This document shows, piece after piece, positions 42,262 to 50,508 of a stretch of 64,000 nucleotides of DNA. The notes beneath the pieces were generated by a model. It did not search any database. It saw nothing but the letters and a program-made list of their open reading frames with translations, and was not told the origin of the DNA. How positions within the stretch are numbered: the stretch's first letter is position 1; each line of letters opens with the position of its first letter. This stretch comes from Kocuria dechangensis. Its GTDB lineage: Bacteria; Actinomycetota; Actinomycetes; Actinomycetales; Micrococcaceae. Both the position numbers and the translations under genes were made by a program. The stretch is taken from assembly GCF_014636775.1 (NCBI RefSeq), contig NZ_BMEQ01000005.1, positions 1 to 64,000 of the forward strand. Reading direction: 5' to 3'.

Positions 42262-44654
42262 GCCCCCGCACCGCGTCCCCCGCCCGCCTCGCCACCCCCG
42301 GCGGCGTCCTCGCCCTCGAGCCGCTCGTCCCGGACGGGCCCACCGTCGAGCTCCTGCACGCGTGGCTCACCCACCCGCGGTCCCGGTACTGGGACCTCCT
42401 CGACGCCGACCCCGACCGGGTCCGGCGCACCTTCGAGGCCGTCGCCGCGCACCCCCGCTGCGACGCGTGGCTGGTCCGCCTCGACGGCGTCCCGCTCGGG
42501 GTCGTGGAGACCTACGACCCCGGTGCGGTCCTCCTCGCCGGCCGCTACGCGCACCGCGACGGGGACGTCGGGATGCACCTGCTCCTGGCCCCCGCCCGGA
42601 CCCCCGTGCCCGGGACGAGCGCCGCCTTCATGGCCGGGACGATGCGCTGGCTGTTCGAGCAGGAGGGGGTCCGGCGCGTCGTCGTCGAGCCCGACGCCCG
42701 CAACACGGCCGTCCACCGGCTCAACGCGCGCGCCGGGTTCGAGGTCCACGGCCCGCTCGAGCTGCCCGGCAAGACCGCCCTGCTCAGCACGTGCACCCGG
42801 GAGGGGTTCGAGGCCTCCGAGCTGGGGCCCGCGGCTGTGCCCGTCCCCGAGCCGGAGCCGGGCCGGGCGGGCGGCCCCGCGCCCGCCGCGCACCTCGGGC
42901 TGCACCCGATGCGCGTGGCCCACCGCCACCTGTGCTGCAAGGCGCTCGCCGAGTTCGCCCACGAGCGCCTCGTGCACCCCGAGGCCGTGGGCGACGGCGC
43001 CTTCGAGGTGGGCGCCGACGGCGGCCGCGTCCGCTACCGGTTCCGGGCGCGGCGCACCGGGCTGGAGCACTGGGTCCTCGACGAGGGCTCGCTGCGCCGC
43101 ACCGTCGACGGCGCCGACGCCGAGCCCGACGCCCAGGCCCTGGTCACCGAGCTCGCCCCGCAGCTGGGCATCCCGCCGCACCTGCTGGCCACCTACCTCG
43201 AGGAGATCGCGAGCACCCTCGCCTCCGCGGCGTACAAGCTCGTGCACCGCACCCGGCCCTCCGCGGCGCTCGCGCGCGCCGGCTTCCAGGAGGTCGAGGC
43301 CGCCATGACCGAGGGCCACCCCGGGTTCGTGGCCAACAACGGCCGGATCGGCCTCGGCGTCACGGAGCACGACCGCTTCGCCCCCGAGGCCGCCCGCCCC
43401 GTGCGCCTCGTGTGGCTGGCGGCGCGCCGGGAACTCAGCCGGTTCGACGCCGCGCGCGGCCTCGACGAGGACGGGCTCTACGCCGGGGAGCTCGACCCCG
43501 AGGTCCGGGAACGGTTCCGGGCCCGGCTGACAGCCCTGGGCCTGGACCCGGGGGAGTACCGCTTCCTGCCCGTGCACCCCCACCAGTGGGAGCACCGGGT
43601 CACGGTGAGCTTCGCGCCCGACCTCGCCCGCCGGGACCTCGTGCTGCTGGGCGAGACCGGCGACGAGCACCAGGCCCAGCAGTCGATCCGCACCTTCTTC
43701 AACACCTCCCGCCCCGGCCGGCACTACGTGAAGACCGCCCTGGCCGTGCAGAACATGGGCTTCCTGCGCGGGCTCTCCCCCCGCTACATGCGGGACACCC
43801 CGGCGGTCAACGACTGGGTGGCCGACGTCGTCGCGACCGACCCGGTGCTCGCCGCGTCCGGGTTCTCGGTGCTGCGGGAGGTAGCGGCCGTCGGGTACAC
43901 GGGGGACGCCTACCACCGCGCCGCGGCGGCCGGGCGCGCGGACGAGGGCCCGCACACCAAGATGCTCGCGGCCCTGTGGCGGGAGAGCCCCCTGGCCCGG
44001 ACCGGGCCGGGGGAGCGGCTGGCGACCCTCGCCTCCCTCCTGCACGTCGACGCCTGCGGGGTGCCCCTCGTCGCCGAGCACGTGCGCGCCTCCGGGCTGG
44101 CCGCCGAGGAGTGGGTGGGCCGGCTCCTGGACGCCTACCTCGCCCCGGTGGCCCGGTGCCTGCTCGCCCACGACCTGGTGTTCATGCCGCACGGGGAGAA
44201 CGTGGTCCTGGTGCTCCACGAGCACGTCCCGCGGCGGGTGATCATGAAGGACATCGGGGAGGAGGTCGCGGTCGTCACCGACCGGCCCCTGCCGGAGGGC
44301 CTCGAGCGGATCCGCCACGTCGTGGACCCCGCCACCGCGGCGCTGTCCGTGCACACCGACGTCTTCGACGGCGTGCTGCGCCACCTCGCCGGGATCCTCG
44401 AGGCCGAGGGGCTGCTGCCGTCGGAGCGGTTCTGGGCGGTTGCCGCGCGGTGCCTGCAGGAGCTGGTGGCGGCGGACCCGGGGACGGGGGAGCGCTTCCC
44501 GCTGCTCGCGCCCCGGTTCAGCCACTCCTGCCTCAACCGCCTGCAGCTGCTCAACACCCTGCAGATGGTGGACCTCGCCGACCAGGCGGCGTCCCTCCAG
44601 TACGCCGGGACGCTGGAGAACCCGGTGGCCGCACCGGTCCCCGTGGGGGCCTGA
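42258..44654 (+). CDS. Fused acyltransferase-NIS synthetase (DesC-DesD fusion)
   Basis: A 798-residue two-domain protein. Residues about 15-180 form a GNAT acyltransferase of the hydroxamate-siderophore type (RYWDLLDADPDRV, YAHRDGDVGMHLLLAP, DARNTAVHRLNARAGFEV), the DesC step that acylates N-hydroxycadaverine. After a Pro/Glu-rich linker, residues about 215-790 form an IucA/IucC synthetase (EGHPGFVANNGRIGLG, FLPVHPHQWEH, SIRTFFNTSRPG, VIMKDIGEE), the DesD step that condenses and cyclises the units with ATP. In Streptomyces these are separate genes. The sum of typical DesC and DesD lengths fits, so this is a true fusion and not a frameshift. Confidence 0.9.
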   Translation: MSPRTASPARLATPGGVLALEPLVPDGPTVELLHAWLTHPRSRYWDLLDADPDRVRRTFEAVAAHPRCDAWLVRLDGVPLGVVETYDPGAVLLAGRYAHRDGDVGMHLLLAPARTPVPGTSAAFMAGTMRWLFEQEGVRRVVVEPDARNTAVHRLNARAGFEVHGPLELPGKTALLSTCTREGFEASELGPAAVPVPEPEPGRAGGPAPAAHLGLHPMRVAHRHLCCKALAEFAHERLVHPEAVGDGAFEVGADGGRVRYRFRARRTGLEHWVLDEGSLRRTVDGADAEPDAQALVTELAPQLGIPPHLLATYLEEIASTLASAAYKLVHRTRPSAALARAGFQEVEAAMTEGHPGFVANNGRIGLGVTEHDRFAPEAARPVRLVWLAARRELSRFDAARGLDEDGLYAGELDPEVRERFRARLTALGLDPGEYRFLPVHPHQWEHRVTVSFAPDLARRDLVLLGETGDEHQAQQSIRTFFNTSRPGRHYVKTALAVQNMGFLRGLSPRYMRDTPAVNDWVADVVATDPVLAASGFSVLREVAAVGYTGDAYHRAAAAGRADEGPHTKMLAALWRESPLARTGPGERLATLASLLHVDACGVPLVAEHVRASGLAAEEWVGRLLDAYLAPVARCLLAHDLVFMPHGENVVLVLHEHVPRRVIMKDIGEEVAVVTDRPLPEGLERIRHVVDPATAALSVHTDVFDGVLRHLAGILEAEGLLPSERFWAVAARCLQELVAADPGTGERFPLLAPRFSHSCLNRLQLLNTLQMVDLADQAASLQYAGTLENPVAAPVPVGA

Positions 44655-44700
44655 GCCGGCCCGGCTGGCGCTCCCGGGGCCGCTCGACGACGATGGTGCG

Positions 44701-45819
44701 GTGCCCGACGACCGCTCCGCCTCCGCCACTGAGCCCCTGCCCGACCCCGTTCCCGGTCCCGGGGCCGCGGGCGAGCCCGAGCCCGAGCTGCTGCTCGGGC
44801 TCGTGGTCTCCCCGCAGATCCGGTCCCTGCTGCCCCGGGACGTCGCCGCGGACCTGCCCGCCATGCTCGCCGGGCGCTACCCCGGGGTGCGGTGGCGGGT
44901 GGCGGTGGCGGAGGACCGGCTGGCCGTTCCGCCGGCGGACGGACTCGACCTGCTCGAGGCCGCCCGCGACCGGATGCTCGACGAGGACTGGGACCTCGTC
45001 GTCGTCCTCACGGACGTCCCGCTCAAGGACGGCCGCAACCCCGTGCTCACCCAGCTGAGCCCCGTGCACGGGGTGGGGCTGGTCGCCGTCCCGGCCCTCG
45101 GGGCCCGGCACGTGGCGCAGAAGGTGCGGGAGGCCACCGTGCGGATGGCCGGCGACCTGCTCGGCCACGACCCGGACGACGAGGACGGGATGGAGGAGCT
45201 GGTCCGCCGGGCCCGGCAGCGCGCCGTCGACGTGGAGGACCGGCCCGGGGACAACGCGGTGCAATTCACCGCCCGTGTCCTGGGCGGCAACGTGCGGCTG
45301 CTGCTCGGGATGATCCGGGCGAACCGCCCGTGGACCCTGGTGGCGCGGCTGTCCCGGCTGCTCGCCGTGGCCGCGGCGACCGGCGTGCTGACCCTGGTCG
45401 CTTCCGACCTCTGGCTGCTGGCCGCCGCCTACGGCCCGTGGCGGCTGGGACTGCTCGGCCTGCTCGCCGTCGGCGCGGTGACCGGGGCGCTCGTGGTGGG
45501 CGCCCGGCTCTGGGAGCGCCCGCGGCGGCGCGCCGAGCGCGAGCAGGTGGCCCTGTTCAACCTGGCCACCGCCGCGACCGTGGCCGTCGGGGTGCTCGTG
45601 TTCTACCTGACGGTCTTCGCGCTGTCCTGGCTGGGGGCGCTGCTGCTCGTGGACGGGGACGTCTTCGCGGAGGTGGTCGGGGCGCCCGTGGGGGCGCTCG
45701 AGTACGTGAAGCTCGCCTGGCTCACCGCCACGCTCGCCACGGTGGGCGGAGCCCTGGGCGCCGGGCTGGAGGACGACGACGTCGTGCGCGCCGCCGCGTA
45801 CACCCGCTCGGAGGGCTGA
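44701..45819 (+). CDS. Integral membrane protein of unknown function
   Basis: A 372-residue protein not recognised as a named family. An N-terminal soluble part of about 200 residues contains WDLVVVLTDVPLKDGRNPVL and SPVHGVGLVAVPALG, followed by four to five hydrophobic helices (about residues 215-355) and a short acidic tail. The GTG at 44701 is the earliest reasonable start; no strong ribosome site is seen. It follows the siderophore operon by 46 nt with no clear terminator, so partial read-through is possible. No functional link to siderophores is evident. Confidence 0.7.
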   Translation: MPDDRSASATEPLPDPVPGPGAAGEPEPELLLGLVVSPQIRSLLPRDVAADLPAMLAGRYPGVRWRVAVAEDRLAVPPADGLDLLEAARDRMLDEDWDLVVVLTDVPLKDGRNPVLTQLSPVHGVGLVAVPALGARHVAQKVREATVRMAGDLLGHDPDDEDGMEELVRRARQRAVDVEDRPGDNAVQFTARVLGGNVRLLLGMIRANRPWTLVARLSRLLAVAAATGVLTLVASDLWLLAAAYGPWRLGLLGLLAVGAVTGALVVGARLWERPRRRAEREQVALFNLATAATVAVGVLVFYLTVFALSWLGALLLVDGDVFAEVVGAPVGALEYVKLAWLTATLATVGGALGAGLEDDDVVRAAAYTRSEG

Positions 45820-45880
45820 GCGCCGCCGCGGGAGCTGCCCCGGTGCGGGGCGGGGGCTGTGCCGCCACCCCGGTCGTCAG

Positions 45881-45886
45881 TAGACT
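45881..45886 (+). promoter_or_regulatory. -10-like box for the topoisomerase gene
   Basis: TAGACT is a good actinobacterial -10 sequence about 45 nt before the ATG. No convincing -35 is visible at the proper distance. Confidence 0.35.
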
Positions 45887-45930
45887 TGGTGTTCCCGGGA
45901 CGGTCCGGGAGCCCCGCCCGGAAGGACGTC

Positions 45931-46947
45931 ATGGCCGCCTTGCCGCAGACCCCCGCGACGCCCCGCAGACCCCGCGCACCGCGTCTGCGGCGCAGCGACT
46001 GCACCCGTCCGGGCATCACCCGCCGCGGCCACGGCAGGGGCTTCTCCTACCGCAGTGCCGACGGCTCCAAGGTGGAGGACGAGGCGGAGCTCGCCCGGAT
46101 CCGGGGGCTCGCGATCCCGCCGGCCTGGAAGGACGTCTGGATCAGCCCGCGGCCCAACGGCCACATCCAGGCCACCGGCGTGGACGACGCCGGGCGGCGC
46201 CAGTACATCTACCACCCCCGCTGGCGGGAGCTGAAGGACCGGGAGAAGTTCGACCGCGTCCTCGACTTCGGCGACACCCTGCCCCGGGCCCGGCCGGCCG
46301 TGACCCGGCTGCTGCGCTCGGAGGGCGCCACCGAGGAGAAGGCGTACGCCGCGGCCTTCCGGCTCATGGACGTCGGGGCCCTGCGGATCGGCAACGAGGA
46401 GTACGCCCAGTCCAACGGCTCCTACGGCGTGACCACCCTGCTGGTCCGGCACGTGCGGGTGGACGGGGACGAGGTGCACCTGGACTTCCCCGGCAAGAGC
46501 GGCCACCGGTGGACGCTGGCCGTCCGGGACGCCGACCTCGCCGCGGCCCTGGCCCCGATGCTCGACCGGGGGCCCGACGAGCCGGCGCTGGCCTACTGCG
46601 ACGAGGACGGGCAGTGGGCCACCACCACCAGCACCCGGCTCAACGACTTCGTGCGGATCCAGTGCGGCCCGGAGTTCACCGCCAAGGACTTCCGCACCTG
46701 GCAGGGGACCGTCACCGCCGCGATGGCCCTCGCGGCCCGGGCCGGCACCCGGCCCAGCGAGAGCGCCCGGAGGAGGGCGGTGTCCTCCGCCATGCGGGAG
46801 GTCGCGGAGCACCTCGGCAACACCCCCGCCATCGCGCGGAGCTCCTACGTGGACCCGCGCGTGATCGACCGCTTCCACGGCGGCGAGACCATCGACGCGG
46901 ACACCTACCGGGCGGCCGAGCGGACCCTGCGCTCCTTCCTCGCCTGA
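45931..46947 (+). CDS. DNA topoisomerase IB (poxvirus/bacterial type)
   Basis: A 338-residue type IB topoisomerase. The catalytic tyrosine is Y306 in ARSSYVDPRV. Upstream active-site features include RIGNEEYAQSNGSYGVTTLL, FPGKSGHRW and FRTWQGTVTAAMAL. The N-terminal domain has IPPAWKDVWISPRPNGHIQATG, diagnostic of bacterial TopIB. It nicks and relaxes supercoiled DNA via a 3'-phosphotyrosine. GGAAGGA precedes the ATG at 45931. It stands alone and is convergent with the propeller-protein genes. Confidence 0.92.
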   Translation: MAALPQTPATPRRPRAPRLRRSDCTRPGITRRGHGRGFSYRSADGSKVEDEAELARIRGLAIPPAWKDVWISPRPNGHIQATGVDDAGRRQYIYHPRWRELKDREKFDRVLDFGDTLPRARPAVTRLLRSEGATEEKAYAAAFRLMDVGALRIGNEEYAQSNGSYGVTTLLVRHVRVDGDEVHLDFPGKSGHRWTLAVRDADLAAALAPMLDRGPDEPALAYCDEDGQWATTTSTRLNDFVRIQCGPEFTAKDFRTWQGTVTAAMALAARAGTRPSESARRRAVSSAMREVAEHLGNTPAIARSSYVDPRVIDRFHGGETIDADTYRAAERTLRSFLA

Positions 46948-46948
46948 G

Positions 46949-46970
46949 CCGGGGACCGCCGGCGCCCCGG
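46949..46970. terminator. Hairpin between topoisomerase and propeller gene
   Basis: CCGGGG (46949-46954) and CCCCGG (46965-46970) flank an inner CGCCGGCG palindrome in a 24-nt intergenic gap between convergent genes. Confidence 0.5.
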
Positions 46971-46971
46971 T

Positions 46972-48210
46972 CTAGGACAGCGCCACGTAGGTGGCGGAGT
47001 ACCCGAAGCCGACGACGTCGTCGCGGCCGTCGCCGTTGACGTCGCCGAGCAGGCGCGGGTACCGGTCGGGCCGCCAGCCGTCCACGGTCCCGAACTCGGC
47101 CAGCCGCCGCTCGGTGCCGACGAAGGCGTTGTCGTCGCCGTAGGACACGTGGACGCCCGACCACCCGAAGCCGACGGCGTCCTGCAGCCGGTCCCCGTTG
47201 ATGTCGGCCAGGGTCCGCGGGTGCAGCTCCACCCGCCAGCCCTGCGCGTACCCGAACTCGGCCAGCTCCAGGGAGACGCCGAAGAACTTCGGCTCGCCCT
47301 GCGCGTAGGGCCGGGAGTGGGCTGCGAGCACGCCGCGCTCGCCGAAGCCGATCACGTCCGCCCGGCCGTCCCCGCTGGCGTCGCCGTCCACCACCCGGAC
47401 GTGCCGGTCGAGCCGCCAGCCCTGGTTCCACCCGAAGTCTCGGACCTCCAGGATCGAGGGCGCGAACGTGTCCCCGGCGGCGGAGAAGTAGGAGACGTAG
47501 GTGCCGGCGTTGCCGAAGCCCACGACGTCGGCCGTGCCGTCGGCGTCCATGTCGGTGAGGATCCGGGGGTGCCGGTCGACCCGCCAGCCCTGCGCGTAGC
47601 CGAAGTCGTCGATCCGCCGCCCCGTGCCGGTGAACCCGCGCTGGACGGTCGCGTGGGAGACGTGGACGCCCGCCTCGCCGAAGCCGACGAGGTCGGCGAG
47701 GCCGTCGCCGTCGAGGTCGGCGACCTGGCGGGAGTGCCGCTCCGCCGTCCAGCCCTGGGCGCGGCCGAAGTCGCGCAGCTTCAGCTGCGGGGCCGTGAAC
47801 GTGCCGTCGGGCTGGGCGTAGGAGGCCCAGACGCCGGCGTCGCCGAAGCCGACGACGTCGTCGCGGCCGTCGCCGTCGAGGTCGGCCACGGCGCGCGGGT
47901 GCGCGCCGACCCGCCAGCCCTGGTCCCAGCCGAAGCCGCGGACCTTCAGCACCGGGGCGGCGAAGGTCCCGCCGGGCTGGCCGAGGGCCACCCACACCCC
48001 GGCGTCGCCGAAGCCGACGGCGTCGGCGCGTTCGTCGCCGTTGACGTCGGCCAGGACCCTCAGGTGCCGCTCGACCCGCCAGCCGTCGGCGTAGGAGAGG
48101 AAGGGCTGCGCGGTGGCAGCGTGGGCGGGGGCCCCGAGCGCTACCGCGCTCGCGGCCAGTGCCGCGGCCGCGGCGCCGGCGATCAGGCGGGACAGTGACG
48201 AGCGTTCCAT
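46972..48210 (-). CDS. Secreted seven-repeat FG-GAP/VCBS propeller protein A
   Basis: A 412-residue exported protein. Residues 1-32 are a Sec signal ending near APAHAAT. The mature part is seven repeats of about 54 residues, each with a [DQ]GWR-x2-RHPR start, a calcium-loop-like D-x-[DN]-x-D segment (ADVNGDERAD, ADLDGDGRDD) and a VGFG-x-AGV-x-[VA]SY strand. This is the FG-GAP/VCBS seven-bladed propeller pattern. No catalytic motif is visible. It is a tandem paralogue of the next gene and of identical length. Such domains mediate carbohydrate or protein binding at the cell surface; the ligand is unknown. Confidence 0.83.
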   Translation of the reverse strand: MERSSLSRLIAGAAAAALAASAVALGAPAHAATAQPFLSYADGWRVERHLRVLADVNGDERADAVGFGDAGVWVALGQPGGTFAAPVLKVRGFGWDQGWRVGAHPRAVADLDGDGRDDVVGFGDAGVWASYAQPDGTFTAPQLKLRDFGRAQGWTAERHSRQVADLDGDGLADLVGFGEAGVHVSHATVQRGFTGTGRRIDDFGYAQGWRVDRHPRILTDMDADGTADVVGFGNAGTYVSYFSAAGDTFAPSILEVRDFGWNQGWRLDRHVRVVDGDASGDGRADVIGFGERGVLAAHSRPYAQGEPKFFGVSLELAEFGYAQGWRVELHPRTLADINGDRLQDAVGFGWSGVHVSYGDDNAFVGTERRLAEFGTVDGWRPDRYPRLLGDVNGDGRDDVVGFGYSATYVALS

Positions 48211-48270
48211 GACGGGCCCCCGTGACGGGAAGAAAGCGAAGGAGAAGAAGAAGCGGAGCGGGAAGCGGGG

Positions 48271-48306
48271 CCGAGGGGCCCGCCGCCGGTGCGGCGGGCC
48301 CCTCGG
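48271..48306 (-). terminator. Strong hairpin between the two propeller genes
   Basis: CCGAGGGGCCCGCCGC (48271-48286) and its exact complement (48291-48306) form a 16-bp stem with a CGGT loop, 8 nt past the stop of propeller gene B. A purine-rich plus strand (48231-48270), so pyrimidine-rich on the transcribed strand, follows. It should insulate the two paralogues from each other. Confidence 0.85.
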
Positions 48307-48313
48307 CCTGTGG

Positions 48314-49552
48314 TCAGGACAGGGTCACGTAGGTGGCCGAGTGCCCGAAGCCGACGACGTCGTCGCGGCCGTCGCCGTTGACGTCGCCCATGAGGCGCGG
48401 ATACCGGTCCTCGGTCCAGCCGTCATCGGACCCGTACCCGGCGACCTTCAGGTAGACGGGTCCGAAGGTGCTGTTCGCCCGTCCCTCGGCCACGTAGACG
48501 CCGGCGTTGCCGAACCCGACCAGGTCCTGGATGCCGTCGACGTTGACGTCGGCGAGGGTCCGCGGGTGCAGGTCCTCCCCGCGCCAGCCCTGGGCCCGGC
48601 CAAAGTTGTTCACCTTCACCTGGACCCCGGTGTAGGAGGTCGAGAACTGCGAGCCCTGCCCGTAGGCGACGGAGACCCCGCCGTAGCCGAAGCCGACGAC
48701 GTCCCGGAGGCCGTCGACGTTCATCAGGCCCACGGCGCGCGGGTGCTCGCCCACGCGCCAGCCCTGGGCGTAGCCGAAGTTCGGGATCTTCAGCGCCGCC
48801 GCGGTGAAGGTGTCGCCCAGGGGCGAGAAGTAGGACACGTAGGTGCCGGCGTCGCCGAAGGCCACGATGTCGGCCGTCCCGGTGCCGTCCATGTCGGCGA
48901 GCAGCCGCGGGTTCTTGTCCACCCGCCACCCGCGGTCGTAGCCGTAGCTGTCGATCCGCTTGCCCGTGCCGGAGAAGGACCGGTCGATGCGGCCGTGCGA
49001 GACGTGCACCCCGGACTCGCCGAAGCCGACGACGTCCCCGGCACGGTCGGCCGTCAGGTCGGCGATCATGCGCGGGTGGCGGTCGACGCGCCAGCCCTGG
49101 TCCCAGCCGAAGTCGCGGACCTTCAGCACCGGGGCGGTGAAGGTGCCGTTCGTCAGCGCGTAGGAGACCCAGACACCGGCGTTGCCGAAGCCGACGAGGT
49201 CCTCGCGGCCGTCCCCGTCCATGTCGGCGACCGTCCGCACGTGCCGGTCGTTGGTCCAGCCCTGTGCGGTGCCGAAGTCGCGGAGCCGCAGCACCGGCGA
49301 GGTGAACGTGCCGTTCGTCTGCGAGTAGGCGACCCACACACCGGCGTCGCCGAAGCCGACGACGTCCAGGCGTCCGTCGGCGTTGACGTCGGCGAGCTCG
49401 CGCACGTGGCGGTCGACCCGCCAGCCGTCCGCGTAGGAGAACATCGGGCTCGCGACGGCGGCCTGGGCCGGTCCGGCGGCGGCGAGGCCGGTCACGGCCA
49501 GCGCCGCGGCCGACGCGCCGGTGAGCAGTCGGGACATCAGTGAACGTTGCAT
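48314..49552 (-). CDS. Secreted seven-repeat FG-GAP/VCBS propeller protein B
   Basis: A 412-residue exported paralogue of protein A. The signal ends near GPAQAAV. Seven GWR...R repeats are counted (DGWRVDRH, QGWTNDRH, QGWRVDRH, RGWRVDKN, QGWRVGEH, QGWRGEDLH, DGWTEDRY), each followed by an Asp-rich loop and a VGFG-AGV strand, so a closed seven-bladed propeller is expected. The ATG is preceded by GGGGGACCC rather than a classical Shine-Dalgarno sequence, as in gene A. The duplicated pair has diverged mainly in the fourth to sixth repeats. Confidence 0.83.
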   Translation of the reverse strand: MQRSLMSRLLTGASAAALAVTGLAAAGPAQAAVASPMFSYADGWRVDRHVRELADVNADGRLDVVGFGDAGVWVAYSQTNGTFTSPVLRLRDFGTAQGWTNDRHVRTVADMDGDGREDLVGFGNAGVWVSYALTNGTFTAPVLKVRDFGWDQGWRVDRHPRMIADLTADRAGDVVGFGESGVHVSHGRIDRSFSGTGKRIDSYGYDRGWRVDKNPRLLADMDGTGTADIVAFGDAGTYVSYFSPLGDTFTAAALKIPNFGYAQGWRVGEHPRAVGLMNVDGLRDVVGFGYGGVSVAYGQGSQFSTSYTGVQVKVNNFGRAQGWRGEDLHPRTLADVNVDGIQDLVGFGNAGVYVAEGRANSTFGPVYLKVAGYGSDDGWTEDRYPRLMGDVNGDGRDDVVGFGHSATYVTLS

Positions 49553-49771
49553 GGCGGGTCCCCCAGACCTCCGAAAACCGATCGGTGTCAGCGGGTGCCA
49601 CGACGCGCGGCGGTCAGTCGGGAGCGGCCCGGCAGAGCAGGTGCCACCAGGGGCTACGCACCGTTGCGCAGTTGCAGACTCTGACGTTCCCAGTGTAGGT
49701 CTGCGGTCCCGTGGTCACTAGAGCAAATCAGATAACGGTTGCGTGGCCGGACGCGTCCGCCCGCCGGGTGG
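49553..49771. other. Upstream region of propeller gene B; no gene seen
   Basis: This 219-nt stretch is less GC-rich than its surroundings around 49700-49740 and probably holds the propeller B promoter. I find no ORF with proper codon use and no clear operator. Confidence 0.4.
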
Positions 49772-50095
49772 TCAGCGCCGGATGCCCCGCCGGAAGTACA
49801 CCAGAGGGCCCACGAAGTTGAGGGCGATGACCGCCGCCCACTTCGCCTTGCTGCCGTTGACCTGCTCGGCGGGCCGCCGGGCCAGGTCGGTCCACGCGGT
49901 CAGGGCCAGGGAGAGCTGCACGGACCCCAGCACCAGCAGCGCGGTCCGCTGCCCCGGCGTCAGGTCGCTCCACCGCCTGGTCCTCTTACCCCAGCCGGTC
50001 CTCTTCCCCCAGCCGGTCCTCTTCCCCCAGCTCATCTTCCTTCCGCACCTGCTCGTCCTCCCGAGCCCGGTCCGTGCTGATCTCCTGCCGGTCAT
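49772..50095 (-). CDS. Small membrane protein, PLDc_N-like, with repeat-extended N-terminus
   Basis: A 107-residue protein. The C-terminal two-thirds (WSDLTPGQRTALLVLGSVQ, then WAAVIALNFVGPLVYFRRG) resembles small actinobacterial membrane proteins with a PLDc_N-type domain. The N-terminus reads a WGKRTG repeat from an 18-nt tandem array. I favour the ATG at 50095 since AGGAGGAGG lies about 8 nt upstream; an ATG at 50035 is possible. About 110 nt overlap the preceding gene in another frame. Function is unknown. Confidence 0.68.
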   Translation of the reverse strand: MTGRRSARTGLGRTSRCGRKMSWGKRTGWGKRTGWGKRTRRWSDLTPGQRTALLVLGSVQLSLALTAWTDLARRPAEQVNGSKAKWAAVIALNFVGPLVYFRRGIRR

Positions 50096-50240
50096 GGCCG
50101 TTCCTCCTCCTGTGGGCCGGCGGTTCCTCCGCCGGCCGTCCGATGTTGCGCAGCATCTCCTGGCTCATGACGAAGCTGAGGGGCTCCAGCAGGGCGGCGG
50201 AGGTGGACAGCCGCTCCTGCCAGGAGGGCCCCGAGGCCAT
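49986..50240 (-). CDS. Small highly charged hypothetical protein overlapping the next gene
   Basis: An 84-residue reading frame starting at the ATG at 50240. Nearly all third codon positions are G or C, which argues that it is translated. The N-terminus GPSWQERLSTSAALLEPLSF is followed by VMSQEMLRNIGRP and a charged tail ending in repeated LGEEDR. The repeat is the same DNA array read as WGKRTG in the overlapping downstream gene. An alternative upstream ATG at 50330 has poorer codon use. No family recognised. Confidence 0.55.
   Translation of the reverse strand: MASGPSWQERLSTSAALLEPLSFVMSQEMLRNIGRPAEEPPAHRRRNGHDRQEISTDRAREDEQVRKEDELGEEDRLGEEDRLG
49991..50026 (-). repeat. 18-nt tandem repeat translated in two frames
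   Basis: Two exact 18-nt units (49991-50008, 50009-50026) with partial copies on both sides (from 49976 and after 50027). Being a multiple of three, the unit keeps both overlapping reading frames open when copied. Confidence 0.88.
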
Positions 50241-50508
50241 GGCCGGCCGTTCGCAGGCTGCGTCCGACGTCCATGACGGCTCCCCGGGTCCGGAGTCCGG
50301 CGCCCCCGTGGAGCGCCCTGTACCGCTCATGGTGGAATGGGGTCCACCGGCCGTCAACGACCAGGCCCGCCGCGGCCGTCATCACGGGACATCATCACGG
50401 GACACCATCGGAAGAACCGGGGAGACCGGCCATGAACTTCGTCGCCCGCCCGCACGTCCGCCCACGCGCCCGCCCCAGCGGCGGGCCGCTTCCGGAACGG
50501 CCCGCGCC

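Noticed and set aside
46972-49552. Regular DNA repeats resembling a repeat array
   Set aside because: Periodicity comes from coding repeats of about 54 codons in two propeller genes; there are no identical short repeats with spacers, so it is not CRISPR.
50092-50385. A 97-codon minus-strand frame overlapping the small charged gene
   Set aside because: Codon third positions are far less G/C-biased than in the 49986-50240 frame, and no ribosome site or family match is seen.
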